In this document: piece by piece, positions 49,107 to 56,584 of the stretch
Layout: every line of letters starts with the position of its first letter
Position numbering within the stretch: the first letter of the stretch is position 1
Source of the DNA: an uncultured Spirochaetales bacterium
GTDB taxonomy: Bacteria; Spirochaetota; Spirochaetia; Sphaerochaetales; Sphaerochaetaceae
Reading direction: 5' to 3'
Length of the DNA stretch: 57,616 nt
Assembly (NCBI GenBank): GCA_944390865.1
Contig: CALXRC010000013.1
Span: 1-57,616, forward strand
Made by a program: the position numbers and the translations under genes
The notes under the pieces: generated by a model
The model's input: only the letters and a program-made list of their open reading frames with translations
Told to the model about the DNA's origin: nothing
The model's database searches: none

Positions 49107-50027
49107 TTAATAAACCGGCACTCTTCGTTCCATTATACATTCATCAATGACGCGCATTGTCTCATCCTTCGTGACTCTGGAAGTAAGCAGTCTGTCAAGA
49201 GTCCAGTTGTCCTTATGTATGACCACCACGGCAGAGGTGAAGGAATCGGTATACTGCTGGCGCGGAAGCTGGATGACAGACAGTTCCTGAAGCGCCGGAT
49301 GATCCATCACGGCATCATAGTTCCAGACACCTGCATCGATTCTGCCCTCAAGCAGCGCACTGACAGTCTGCTGGGTCCTCAGGCTGACAAACTCAACCGG
49401 AACAGAAGCAGTCACTGCCAGCGTGATTGATTTCTGGTCAAGAGAATTCTCATCATAGGCGACTCTCATGCCTTTTCTTATTCTGTCATTGCCCCTGCGC
49501 ATCACCAGCACATGGCTTGACAGATAGCTTTCCGGTCCGAGATCAAGCGAAACCTTCACGTTCATTCCTTCCTGAATGAGCTCAAGAGCCGCATAGCGGG
49601 AGGTTATGGCAAAGTGGCATGTGCGTGAATCAACCAGCCTCACACGGCTCTGAGCGCCGCGTGCATAGGCCATGTTGAAGGAAAGATCGGAAAGCTGGTC
49701 GTAAAAGGCGCTGGCAAGACCTTCATAACGCCTTGAATAAGGAAGAGGCATTATTCCCAGAATTTCCTTTTTTGTGCAGCATCCCTGAAGCTTTCTGTAA
49801 TCGAGGGCCTTGATGTAGCTGCCCTCATGGCCATGGCGGGAAAAACTTGCCGCACCGGTCTTCTCCAGATAATCGAAGGCATTCTTGACTGTGCCGCTGG
49901 ACACGCCGATAAGCTGATGATACTCAATCATCGGCCTTACCCTGTCCCCCGCTTTCTGGGAAAGCAGATCATAGGCTATACACTCCGCTGCATAGGCAAT
50001 CTTCTGCAGACTGAGGCTTTCAGCCAT
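49107..50027 (-). CDS. yhfZ: YhfZ-like transcriptional regulator of the yhf operon
   Basis: 306 residues. An N-terminal winged HTH of GntR character (IEYHQLIGVSSGTVKNAFDYLEKTGAASFSRHGHEG near 33-68) is joined to a periplasmic-binding-protein-like effector domain (LGIMPLPYSRRYEGLASAFYDQL, then MRVAYDENS). It is first in the operon and so probably autoregulates through the palindrome at 50041-50064. AGGAGG lies 4 nt before ATG. Confidence 0.85.
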   Translation of the reverse strand: MAESLSLQKIAYAAECIAYDLLSQKAGDRVRPMIEYHQLIGVSSGTVKNAFDYLEKTGAASFSRHGHEGSYIKALDYRKLQGCCTKKEILGIMPLPYSRRYEGLASAFYDQLSDLSFNMAYARGAQSRVRLVDSRTCHFAITSRYAALELIQEGMNVKVSLDLGPESYLSSHVLVMRRGNDRIRKGMRVAYDENSLDQKSITLAVTASVPVEFVSLRTQQTVSALLEGRIDAGVWNYDAVMDHPALQELSVIQLPRQQYTDSFTSAVVVIHKDNWTLDRLLTSRVTKDETMRVIDECIMERRVPVY

Positions 50028-50040
50028 CTTACCTCCTCAT

Positions 50041-50104
50041 CAATTTTCAACTTTTTGAAAATTGGCTATGAGATTATTGTAAACCCGCCCAAACCTGCTG
50101 TCAA
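50041..50104 (-). promoter_or_regulatory. Promoter and palindromic operator of the yhf operon
   Basis: On the minus strand TTGACA (50104-50099), exactly 17 bp, TACAAT (50081-50076). The RNA start would be near 50069. Just downstream are perfect 10-bp inverse repeats CAATTTTCAA (50041-50050) and TTGAAAATTG (50055-50064), ideally placed for a repressor, probably YhfZ. Confidence 0.75.
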
Positions 50105-50383
50105 ACAAAATTCACAGCAAAATATACGCTCATCAGACCTGCAACCGGAAGGGACTGCAAAATGTCAATTATGATAGGCTGAGGACCTGAAAAGGCCCGC
50201 TGTCTCAGGGGCCGGAAGAGTGAGGGCTTCATAAAAACAGCAGTCATGATTCCAAGCTGCCTCACAGTTGTACATCTTCTGGGAAATGACAGGACTTTGC
50301 GCCTTAAAATGCAGAAAGCAGGACCTGAGCCCTGCTTTCTGATGATTGACCTGGTGCTGTCTCTTTCAAAGAGGCATTCCCGC
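50105..50383. other. Non-coding stretch between yhfZ and the PepSY gene
   Basis: Short overlapping frames here carry no recognisable protein. The only clear structure is the hairpin at 50313-50340, plus a looser GC-rich inverse repeat around 50180-50210. Confidence 0.5.
50310..50340 (-). terminator. Hairpin terminator after the PepSY gene
   Basis: AGAAAGCAGG (50313-50322) and CCTGCTTTCT (50331-50340) form a perfect 10-bp stem with an 8-nt loop. On the minus strand GCATTTTAA follows, a short T-run. Confidence 0.65.
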
Positions 50384-51100
50384 TCAATAGCGTACCCTGT
50401 CTCTCTCCCAGTCTGTGAAGCGGCCTGAAGAGGCATCAAGCTCAAACTCATATTCATAGCCGTCATGATAGAGCTCACCTTCCCAGATCATCCTGCCGTC
50501 GTCATTTGACTGTCCCATGCGGATCGAATCGGCATCAGCACCCTTGACCCTGTCAAGAACAAGCTGGACGGCCTCATCATAAGTGATGACATCATCATCT
50601 GTGTACGGCCTTTCAAAGTAGTCGACACTTGCAGAGAGGATGTGTCCGCAGCGGCTGACCTCATAGTCGTAGTAGGCCTCATTTGTCGTGAACTCGAACT
50701 CATAGATGCGCTGGCCTCTGTCCCTGTCGCTCTTCATTCTGACAGAGATAGGGTCTGTCACGCCGGCATCGGCAAGAGCTGCTGCATAGGCCTCATCTTC
50801 AGTGACCTCTGCACCGGTGCAGTCATTCCAGCTGCGGCGCAGTTCCTTCTTTGCGCTGATAAGGGCACCTGTCTCATGATCAAGCTCGAAATCCCATTCT
50901 GCATCTGAAGTGACCAGCTCAATCTCCCAGACATCCCTTCTGTCCTCACGGTCTCTGTGGACTTCACTGTAGCGGACATCATCAGAACTGACTGCCGCGT
51001 AATCAAGGGCCTCATTGTATGCACTCTCCCTGTCAAGGGGAAGGGCGAAAACTGCAGCAGCTGAAATCAGCAGCACTAAAACTAATCCGATTTTCTTCAT
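50384..51100 (-). CDS. Exported protein with three PepSY domains
   Basis: 238 residues with a signal peptide (KKIGLVLVLLISAAAVFALPL). Three successive PepSY repeats lie at about 24-85, 100-160 and 170-232; each ends in a Tyr/Trp-x-Phe/Tyr-Glu-Phe/Leu-Asp/x-Gly pattern (WDFELDHETGAL, YYDYEVSRCGHI, YEYEFELDASSG). PepSY domains occur in protease inhibitors and in proteins tied to metal or antimicrobial stress sensors. The ATG at 51100 has GGAGAG upstream. It follows the histidine kinase gene by 63 nt and is probably part of that operon. Confidence 0.8.
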   Translation of the reverse strand: MKKIGLVLVLLISAAAVFALPLDRESAYNEALDYAAVSSDDVRYSEVHRDREDRRDVWEIELVTSDAEWDFELDHETGALISAKKELRRSWNDCTGAEVTEDEAYAAALADAGVTDPISVRMKSDRDRGQRIYEFEFTTNEAYYDYEVSRCGHILSASVDYFERPYTDDDVITYDEAVQLVLDRVKGADADSIRMGQSNDDGRMIWEGELYHDGYEYEFELDASSGRFTDWERDRVRY

Positions 51101-51163
51101 TATTTTTTCTCTCCTGTTTGTTTTATCTGTCTTCATTATCTGTCATGAATCATTAAGCGAACA

Positions 51164-52486
51164 TTAAGAAATCTCATTTTTTCCAGAAAAAGTGAAAATG
51201 AATTCTGAGCCCTCCCCCTGCCTGCTGATCAGGCTGACAGAGGCGCCATGAGCTTTCGCGATCGCTTTCACGATAGACAGGCCGAGGCCGCAGGAAGAAC
51301 CGGTTCTGGAGCTGTCTTCCTGAAAGAAGCGGTCAAATACAGCCTGCTGGTTTTCCTCCGCAATCCCGATACCGTCATCCTTCACGCTGAAAGCAGGTCT
51401 GCCGTCATCCGCAAGATAGGTCCGGATCCAGATATGTCCGTTCTCTCTGGAATACTGAATGGCATTTGACACAAGGTTGATAATCACGCGCGTGATCATG
51501 TCCTCATCCGCCTTCACCATCAGCGGCGCAGTACACTCTGATTGTGCCGTGATGCCCTTCTCCTCAAGCTGCGGGCGGAAGGACTCAAGCACTGTCACTG
51601 CACTCTGTGACACATCAAACACACTGAGGTTCAGCGTGAGCCTGTCCTGATCTGAGCGTGCAAGCATCAGGAGCTGGGCTGTGAGCCTTGTCATCCTTCC
51701 GTTCTGGTCTTTTATGGATTCAAGCGCCTGGACGAGCGTGCTGTTGTCGCTGCTGTGCCTCAGAGCGTATTCACATTCCGCATTGATGACAGAAAGCGGC
51801 GTGCGCAGTTCATGCGACACATCGCTTGTGAACTGCTTTTCCTTTCTGAATGCCTCATCCAGACGGTCAATCATCCTGTCAAAGGAGGCTGCCAGAGAAT
51901 GGATCTCATCGTTTCCGCTTTCTATGTTTATCCTGCTGGACAGGTCAGCCGACTGGGAAATTCTGTCTGCTGTTTCTATCATGCGGTCGACAGGACGGAA
52001 ATTCCTCCTTGTGATGAAATAGCCGCCGAGTGCGGAAAGGGCAATGACCACAGGAAGGAGGATGAGTGATATCAGCTCGAGCGCGCCTATGTAGGAAACA
52101 GTCTGGGAGGAACGCATCAGTCCCCTGACTGCATAGCCGTCCTGCTCCTGGGCATAGACATACCAGCCCGCCTGCTGGAGCACAGCGGAAGACACAGAAG
52201 GAGCTTGAGGCACTCCGTCAAGCTCGCTGCCTTTCACCATCATGCCGCTTTCATCAAACACCTGGTAATAGATCCCGTCATCGAACTCGTCAACCTCATC
52301 CAGATCGATCCTTCCGCCGCGGCCGCGCATATCGCCAAGTGCGTCATGGACCCCTTCAATCAGGTCATTGTATGCCTGACGGCGGGCAAGGATATCGCTT
52401 GTCGCGACAATCGTGACGGCGACAACGACAGCAATGACAGCCATCCATGCCGTATACCATATGACAATCTTCTTTTTCAGCGTCAT
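51164..52486 (-). CDS. Sensor histidine kinase (EnvZ/OmpR class)
   Basis: 440 residues: TM1 near 10-28, an extracytoplasmic sensor loop, TM2 near 145-165, HAMP, then H-box FTSDVSHELRTPLS with the phosphorylated His, N-box NLVSNAIQYS, G1 DDGIGI and G2 GLGLSIVKA. ATG at 52486 shares its A with the regulator stop (TGATG). Signal unknown; the surrounding genes suggest a metal or envelope cue. Confidence 0.92.
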   Translation of the reverse strand: MTLKKKIVIWYTAWMAVIAVVVAVTIVATSDILARRQAYNDLIEGVHDALGDMRGRGGRIDLDEVDEFDDGIYYQVFDESGMMVKGSELDGVPQAPSVSSAVLQQAGWYVYAQEQDGYAVRGLMRSSQTVSYIGALELISLILLPVVIALSALGGYFITRRNFRPVDRMIETADRISQSADLSSRINIESGNDEIHSLAASFDRMIDRLDEAFRKEKQFTSDVSHELRTPLSVINAECEYALRHSSDNSTLVQALESIKDQNGRMTRLTAQLLMLARSDQDRLTLNLSVFDVSQSAVTVLESFRPQLEEKGITAQSECTAPLMVKADEDMITRVIINLVSNAIQYSRENGHIWIRTYLADDGRPAFSVKDDGIGIAEENQQAVFDRFFQEDSSRTGSSCGLGLSIVKAIAKAHGASVSLISRQGEGSEFIFTFSGKNEIS

Positions 52487-53163
52487 CAGCAGTTCCTGCA
52501 CTGTAGGATGTAGCCAGAACCGCGCACTGTGTGAATGAGCTTGGGTTCAAAGCCGTCATCAATCTTCTTTCTCAAGATGCTGATGTAGACATCAACAACA
52601 TTCGACTGTCCGTCATAATCCCAGCTCCATATGTGGGAGCGGACTTTTTCCCTGTCCAGCACCTGATTCTTGTTGAGCATAAGGTATTCAAGTATCTGGT
52701 ATTCCTTTGAGCTGAGCTCGATCTCGCGTCCGCTGCGGGTGACTCTGTGGCTTGACAGATCTAGCACAAGGTCAGCCTCAGTGAGCACATTGTTAGCTCT
52801 GGCCGCACTGCGGCGCACCACTGCCCTGATGCGGGCAAGCAGCTCGTCAAAGGAAAAAGGCTTTACAATATAGTCATCTGCTCCGCTGTCCAGGCCCTGG
52901 ACTCTGTCATCTATGCCGTCCCGGGCTGTCAGGAAGAGAGCCGGAGCCTTTCCTCCCCTGCTCCGGTAGTGCTTCAGCACTGAAATCCCGTCCAGCTTTG
53001 GCATCATGATGTCAAGCACGGCAAGATCATACTCGGCCGCTTCAAGATAATCGAGCGCCGCCTCTCCGTCAAAGACGGAATCCACACTGTAGCCGGCCTC
53101 TTCCAGCGTGCGCGTTATCAGCCTGTTGAGCTGTTTTTCATCTTCCGCGACAAGAAGTCTCAT
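52486..53163 (-). CDS. OmpR-family response regulator
   Basis: 225 residues. Receiver domain with phosphoacceptor Asp in AVLDIMMPKLDG near 50-61, switch Thr in FLTARD and Lys in VKPFSF. C-terminal winged helix ends with VVDVYISILRKKIDDGF and IHTVRGSGYIL. The start ATG 53163 has GGAGG at 6 nt. Its own upstream region has OmpR-style 11-bp repeats, implying autoregulation. Confidence 0.93.
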   Translation of the reverse strand: MRLLVAEDEKQLNRLITRTLEEAGYSVDSVFDGEAALDYLEAAEYDLAVLDIMMPKLDGISVLKHYRSRGGKAPALFLTARDGIDDRVQGLDSGADDYIVKPFSFDELLARIRAVVRRSAARANNVLTEADLVLDLSSHRVTRSGREIELSSKEYQILEYLMLNKNQVLDREKVRSHIWSWDYDGQSNVVDVYISILRKKIDDGFEPKLIHTVRGSGYILQCRNC

Positions 53164-53180
53164 CAAACGCCTCCAGACAG

Positions 53181-53248
53181 TTAATCTTCCCTCAGAAAGA
53201 TTAAGGGAAGATTAAGAGAATTATAATCCTCAGCTGTCAGGATGTGAA
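53181..53248 (-). promoter_or_regulatory. Promoter with autoregulatory repeats of the two-component operon
   Basis: On the minus strand TTCACA (53248-53243, inside the last codons of the ATPase gene), 17 bp, perfect TATAAT (53225-53220). Downstream are two direct GATTAAG heptamers (plus-strand 53199-53205 and 53210-53216, 11-bp period). A perfect 12-bp inverse pair TTAATCTTCCCT / AGGGAAGATTAA (53181-53192, 53204-53215) also lies there. Typical for OmpR-class binding; the position after the start point favours repression. Confidence 0.7.
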
Positions 53249-55132
53249 CTTCATTTTCGGAGGAAAGAGCGCCCTGACCGCGTTGAGCACCGCAAGCACC
53301 ATAACTCCGACATCGGCAAAAATTGCAAGCCACATCGACGCCAGACCCAGTGCACCAAGAATCAGGCACAGCAGTTTCACTCCAATCGCAAAGACTATGT
53401 TCTCATGGACGATGGCCATGCACTTGCGCGACATCCGTACGGCCAGCGCGATTTTCCTTGTGTCGTCATCCATCAGCACCACATCAGCCGCCTCAATTGC
53501 AGCATCGCTGCCAAGCGCACCCATTGCAATTCCCGCATCGGCACGTGTGAGGACCGGAGCATCATTGATTCCGTCTCCGGCAAAGCAGAGAGAAGTGCCT
53601 TTCCTCTTTGTCTCAAGCAGGCTCTCGACCTTCTTCACCTTATCCTGCGGAAGCAGGCCGCTGTAATACATTCCGATGCCAAGCTGCTGGGCCACGTCAG
53701 AGGCCGTGCGCTCCTCATCTCCAGTGAGCATGACAATCCTGTCCACGCCGGCAGCCTTCAGTGCATCTACCCCCATCCTGCTGGTGCTCTTGATCCGGTC
53801 TGCAATGATGACATGCCCGTAGTACACGCCGTCAAGCGAGACATGAATGATAGTCCCAGCACTGCGGCAGGGCTTGAAAGGAACGTTCAGCATTTCCATG
53901 AGCCTGTCATTGCCGCAGGCGACAGTATGACCGTCTACGTCAGCGACGACACCCTTGCCGCTGTACTCATGAACATCCTTCACGCGGCTCAGATCAGGAT
54001 CTTTTCCATAAGCCTTTCTCAGAGAACGGCTTACAGGATGTGTTGAAGCGCTCTCCGCCAGAGCCGCATACTCAAGCAGTATCTCATCCTCCACCGGGCA
54101 GTGATGGATGCCTGTCACATTAAAGCTTCCCTCCGTCAGTGTTCCTGTCTTGTCAAAGACAACAGTTCCCGCCTTTGACAGGACTTCAATGAAGTTTGAT
54201 CCCTTGATCAGGATTCCGGCCTTGCCTGCACCTCCAAGCCCGGCAAAGAATGTGAGCGGAACAGAAATGACCAGTGCGCAGGGACAGCTGATGACCAGGA
54301 AGGTCAGGGCCCTGTACAGCCAGTCTCCCCAGACAGGAGCCTGCCCGGCCAGCAGCAGCACGACAGGAGGAAGGACAGCCAGAACGAGGGCACTGATGCA
54401 GACGACAGGAGTATAGATACGGGCAAAGCGGGAGATGAAATTCTCGCTTCTGGACTTTCTGCTGCTCGCATTCTCGACAAGCTCCAGGATCTTCGAGACA
54501 GTCGACTGCCCAAAATCCTTTGTCGTCCTGACAACAAGCCGGCCTGTGAGGTTGATGCATCCGCTTATCACCTCACTGCCCTGGCTGACATCACGCGGAA
54601 GGCTCTCGCCTGTCAGCGCGGCCGTATCCAGCGTGGAGGAGCCTTCAAGCACAATGCCGTCAAGGGGGACCTTCTCTCCGCTCAGCACGACAATCGTGCT
54701 GCCTGCCGGCACAGACGAAGGATCTGTCTTCACAAGCTTTCCGTCTTTCTCGATATTCGCATAATCAGGACGGATATCCATCAGCTGGCTGATATTCCTC
54801 CTGCTCCTGTGAACGGCGATTGACTGGAACAGCTCGCCTGTCTGATAGAAAAGCATTACGGCAACAGCCTCAAGATAATCCTCACTGCCTGAGTAAATGG
54901 CAAGTGCGAAGGCTCCCACAGTGGCGACAGCCATCAGGAAGCACTCATCCATCACCTGTCCGCGGATAATCCCGCTGAATGCCTTCAGCAGAATGTCCCA
55001 GCCGATTATGAGATAGATGGCCAGATAGACAGCAAGCCTGATCCAGCCGGATGTTGGAATGAATGAAAAGGCCAGCGTCAGACAGAAGGCTGCGATAATG
55101 CGGGCCAGCATTTTCTTCTGTCTGGAATTCAT
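53237..55132 (-). CDS. Heavy-metal P1B-type ATPase (Zn/Cd/Pb class)
   Basis: 631 residues. Ion site SCPCAL, phosphorylation site DKTGTLT, ATP region HPVSRSL, hinge GDGINDAPVL. Early DECFLM and the late membrane segment with LCLILGALGLASMW fit the ZntA/CadA group. It pumps divalent soft metals out. It lacks the usual N-terminal HMA domain; that domain is a separate gene overlapping by 4 nt. Predicted to be controlled by the divergent ArsR-type repressor. Confidence 0.92.
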   Translation of the reverse strand: MNSRQKKMLARIIAAFCLTLAFSFIPTSGWIRLAVYLAIYLIIGWDILLKAFSGIIRGQVMDECFLMAVATVGAFALAIYSGSEDYLEAVAVMLFYQTGELFQSIAVHRSRRNISQLMDIRPDYANIEKDGKLVKTDPSSVPAGSTIVVLSGEKVPLDGIVLEGSSTLDTAALTGESLPRDVSQGSEVISGCINLTGRLVVRTTKDFGQSTVSKILELVENASSRKSRSENFISRFARIYTPVVCISALVLAVLPPVVLLLAGQAPVWGDWLYRALTFLVISCPCALVISVPLTFFAGLGGAGKAGILIKGSNFIEVLSKAGTVVFDKTGTLTEGSFNVTGIHHCPVEDEILLEYAALAESASTHPVSRSLRKAYGKDPDLSRVKDVHEYSGKGVVADVDGHTVACGNDRLMEMLNVPFKPCRSAGTIIHVSLDGVYYGHVIIADRIKSTSRMGVDALKAAGVDRIVMLTGDEERTASDVAQQLGIGMYYSGLLPQDKVKKVESLLETKRKGTSLCFAGDGINDAPVLTRADAGIAMGALGSDAAIEAADVVLMDDDTRKIALAVRMSRKCMAIVHENIVFAIGVKLLCLILGALGLASMWLAIFADVGVMVLAVLNAVRALFPPKMKFTS

Positions 55133-55347
55133 AGATAGACCTCACAGTCGCGCTCCACGCGCTTGCACATTTTCCTTACTGTCTTCATGACATCCTGCTT
55201 GTCGGCATTGTCGGCAAACGCCACGTCCATCTTCTGCAGCATGAAGTTCACGCTGCAGTCCTCAACGCCATCAACCTTTCTGGCTGCATTTTCCATTTTC
55301 AGCGCACAGGCGGCACAGTCAACGTCGATACGATAAGAATCTGTCAT
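55129..55347 (-). CDS. Stand-alone HMA metal-binding domain, partner of the ATPase
   Basis: 72 residues, the ferredoxin-like HMA fold: YRIDVDCAACALKMENAARKVDGVEDCSVNF with metal-binding C-x2-C at residues 11-14. Its stop overlaps the ATPase start by 4 nt. In many CadA/ZntA proteins this domain is fused to the pump; here it is split off. Confidence 0.88.
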   Translation of the reverse strand: MTDSYRIDVDCAACALKMENAARKVDGVEDCSVNFMLQKMDVAFADNADKQDVMKTVRKMCKRVERDCEVYL

Positions 55348-55357
55348 ATAAAGCCTC

Positions 55358-55385
55358 CATCAATTAAACATATTTTTAATTGATG
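55358..55385. promoter_or_regulatory. ArsR-type operator between HMA and repressor genes
   Basis: CATCAATTAAA (55358-55368) and TTTAATTGATG (55375-55385) are perfect 11-bp inverse repeats with a 6-bp centre, the AT-rich form used by SmtB/ArsR repressors. It lies just before the HMA-ATPase start. A related half-site (TTTAATCAATG) overlaps the repressor start. Confidence 0.7.
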
Positions 55386-55485
55386 AACTAATAATATACC
55401 CGCTCCTCTTTCATGTCAACATTTTTGATGAAGAATCGGAAAAACAGTTGAAAAGTTTCCATCCGGCTGCTTAATCTTTTAATCA

Positions 55486-55800
55486 ATGGAAAAAGAACGA
55501 CCTTCAGCTGAAGACTTCGCGCTTATCAGCGATACCCTCAAGCAGCTTTGCGATGCGAACAGACTTAAAATCTTCTATCTCCTGTGCCACAGAGAGGAAT
55601 GCGTGACAGAAATCGCGGCACAGCTGGAAATGACAAGCCCTGCAGCCTCGCACCATCTGCGTCAGCTGAGGCTGGCCGATCTGATCACGAGCAGACGCAG
55701 CGGCAAGGAAGTCTATTACAGAGCCGCAGGCACAAAGCAGGCTGAATACCTTCACAAGATGATAGAGGAACTGCTTGACCTCTCCTGCCCTTCCCGGTGA
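55486..55800 (+). CDS. ArsR/SmtB-family metal-responsive repressor
   Basis: 104 residues, winged HTH with ECVTEIAAQLEMTSPAASHHLRQLRLADLI. Candidate metal ligands are Cys34, His35 and Cys39 in LLCHREECV. TTGAAA (55448-55453) and TAATCT (55472-55477) give an RNA start about two bases before ATG 55486, which lacks an SD. An 8-bp hairpin (55785-55807) covers its stop codon. Confidence 0.88.
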   Translation: MEKERPSAEDFALISDTLKQLCDANRLKIFYLLCHREECVTEIAAQLEMTSPAASHHLRQLRLADLITSRRSGKEVYYRAAGTKQAEYLHKMIEELLDLSCPSR

Positions 55801-55833
55801 AGGGCAGAACACTGCGGTGCACCTGAACTCTTC

Positions 55834-56187
55834 TCAGCAGGACTGGGCGCTGTCAGCCAGAGAGGATTTGTAATGCAGGCCCCAGGCCTTCATTGCATCC
55901 AGCACGCCGGACAGGGATCTGCCAAGCTCAGTCAGGGAGTATTCGACGCGGGGAGGAACCTCTGCATACACTTTCCGGCTGACAAGCGCGTCCCTCTCCA
56001 TCTGTCTGAGCTGCTCTGTGAGTACCTTGGTTGAGACAGAGCCCACGCTCTTCCTGAGCTGGCCGAAGCGCTTTGTCCCTTCCATCAGATCTCTCAGTAT
56101 GAGGACTTTCCATTTATCGCCGATGAGCTTGAGTGTTGTCTCCACGGGACACACCGGCAGCTGTGATGCATCTATGATTTCCTCCAA
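55834..56187 (-). CDS. HxlR-family transcriptional regulator
   Basis: 117 residues: CPVETTLKLIGDKWKVLILRDLMEGTKRFGQLRKSVGSVSTKVLTEQLRQME is the diagnostic HxlR winged helix. The N-terminal Cys13 before the HTH is often redox- or aldehyde-sensing. No obvious target is adjacent except the ArsR gene converging on it. Confidence 0.9.
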   Translation of the reverse strand: MEEIIDASQLPVCPVETTLKLIGDKWKVLILRDLMEGTKRFGQLRKSVGSVSTKVLTEQLRQMERDALVSRKVYAEVPPRVEYSLTELGRSLSGVLDAMKAWGLHYKSSLADSAQSC

Positions 56188-56458
56188 AGCTTTATGCCTC
56201 TGGCCTGCATTTTCCGGCAGGAAAGCGGATGCTTATATCTGTATGGACTGCGGCCAGGCATTTGCAATCTGCAAAGTGAAATAATTGCTGCAGCATTCAT
56301 CCCGCAGGGCTGTCAGTTTTTTCAGTTCGATTTGAATCTGATTTTGTTCCAGTTCTTGTATTCTCCCTGCTTTTCTAACCACCTGTTAGCATTGGCGGTT
56401 AGATCAGCTAGAATAGTCACTCGAATTGCTGTAAAAGTTCCGGCTAAACAAAAATGAT
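56188..56458. other. AT-rich non-coding stretch, possible gene remnant
   Basis: No intact gene. On the minus strand a short piece around 56320-56405 reads like a protein C-terminus (with RWLEKQGEYKNWNKIRF) before a stop, without any start or upstream continuation. It may be a decayed mobile or accessory gene. Confidence 0.3.
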
Positions 56459-56539
56459 AATTTAGTTTAGACGAATATATCATTGATATACTGTAAAATC
56501 TTGTCTATAATAAAGTCACAATTTGGTTTAGACGAATAT
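56459..56539 (+). repeat. Two 20-bp direct repeats bracketing a promoter
   Basis: Copy 1 at 56459-56478 and copy 2 at 56520-56539 differ at one base and share GTTTAGACGAATAT; the period is 61 bp. They look like paired binding sites or the edges of an inserted segment. Confidence 0.75.
56483..56511 (+). promoter_or_regulatory. Promoter of the DUF4143 ATPase gene
   Basis: TTGATA (56483-56488), 17 bp, perfect TATAAT (56506-56511). RNA would start near 56518, at the edge of the second direct repeat. Confidence 0.65.
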
Positions 56540-56584
56540 CCTGGATAAAAATTGACTATACTATAACTGAAGAGAGAGATTGTC

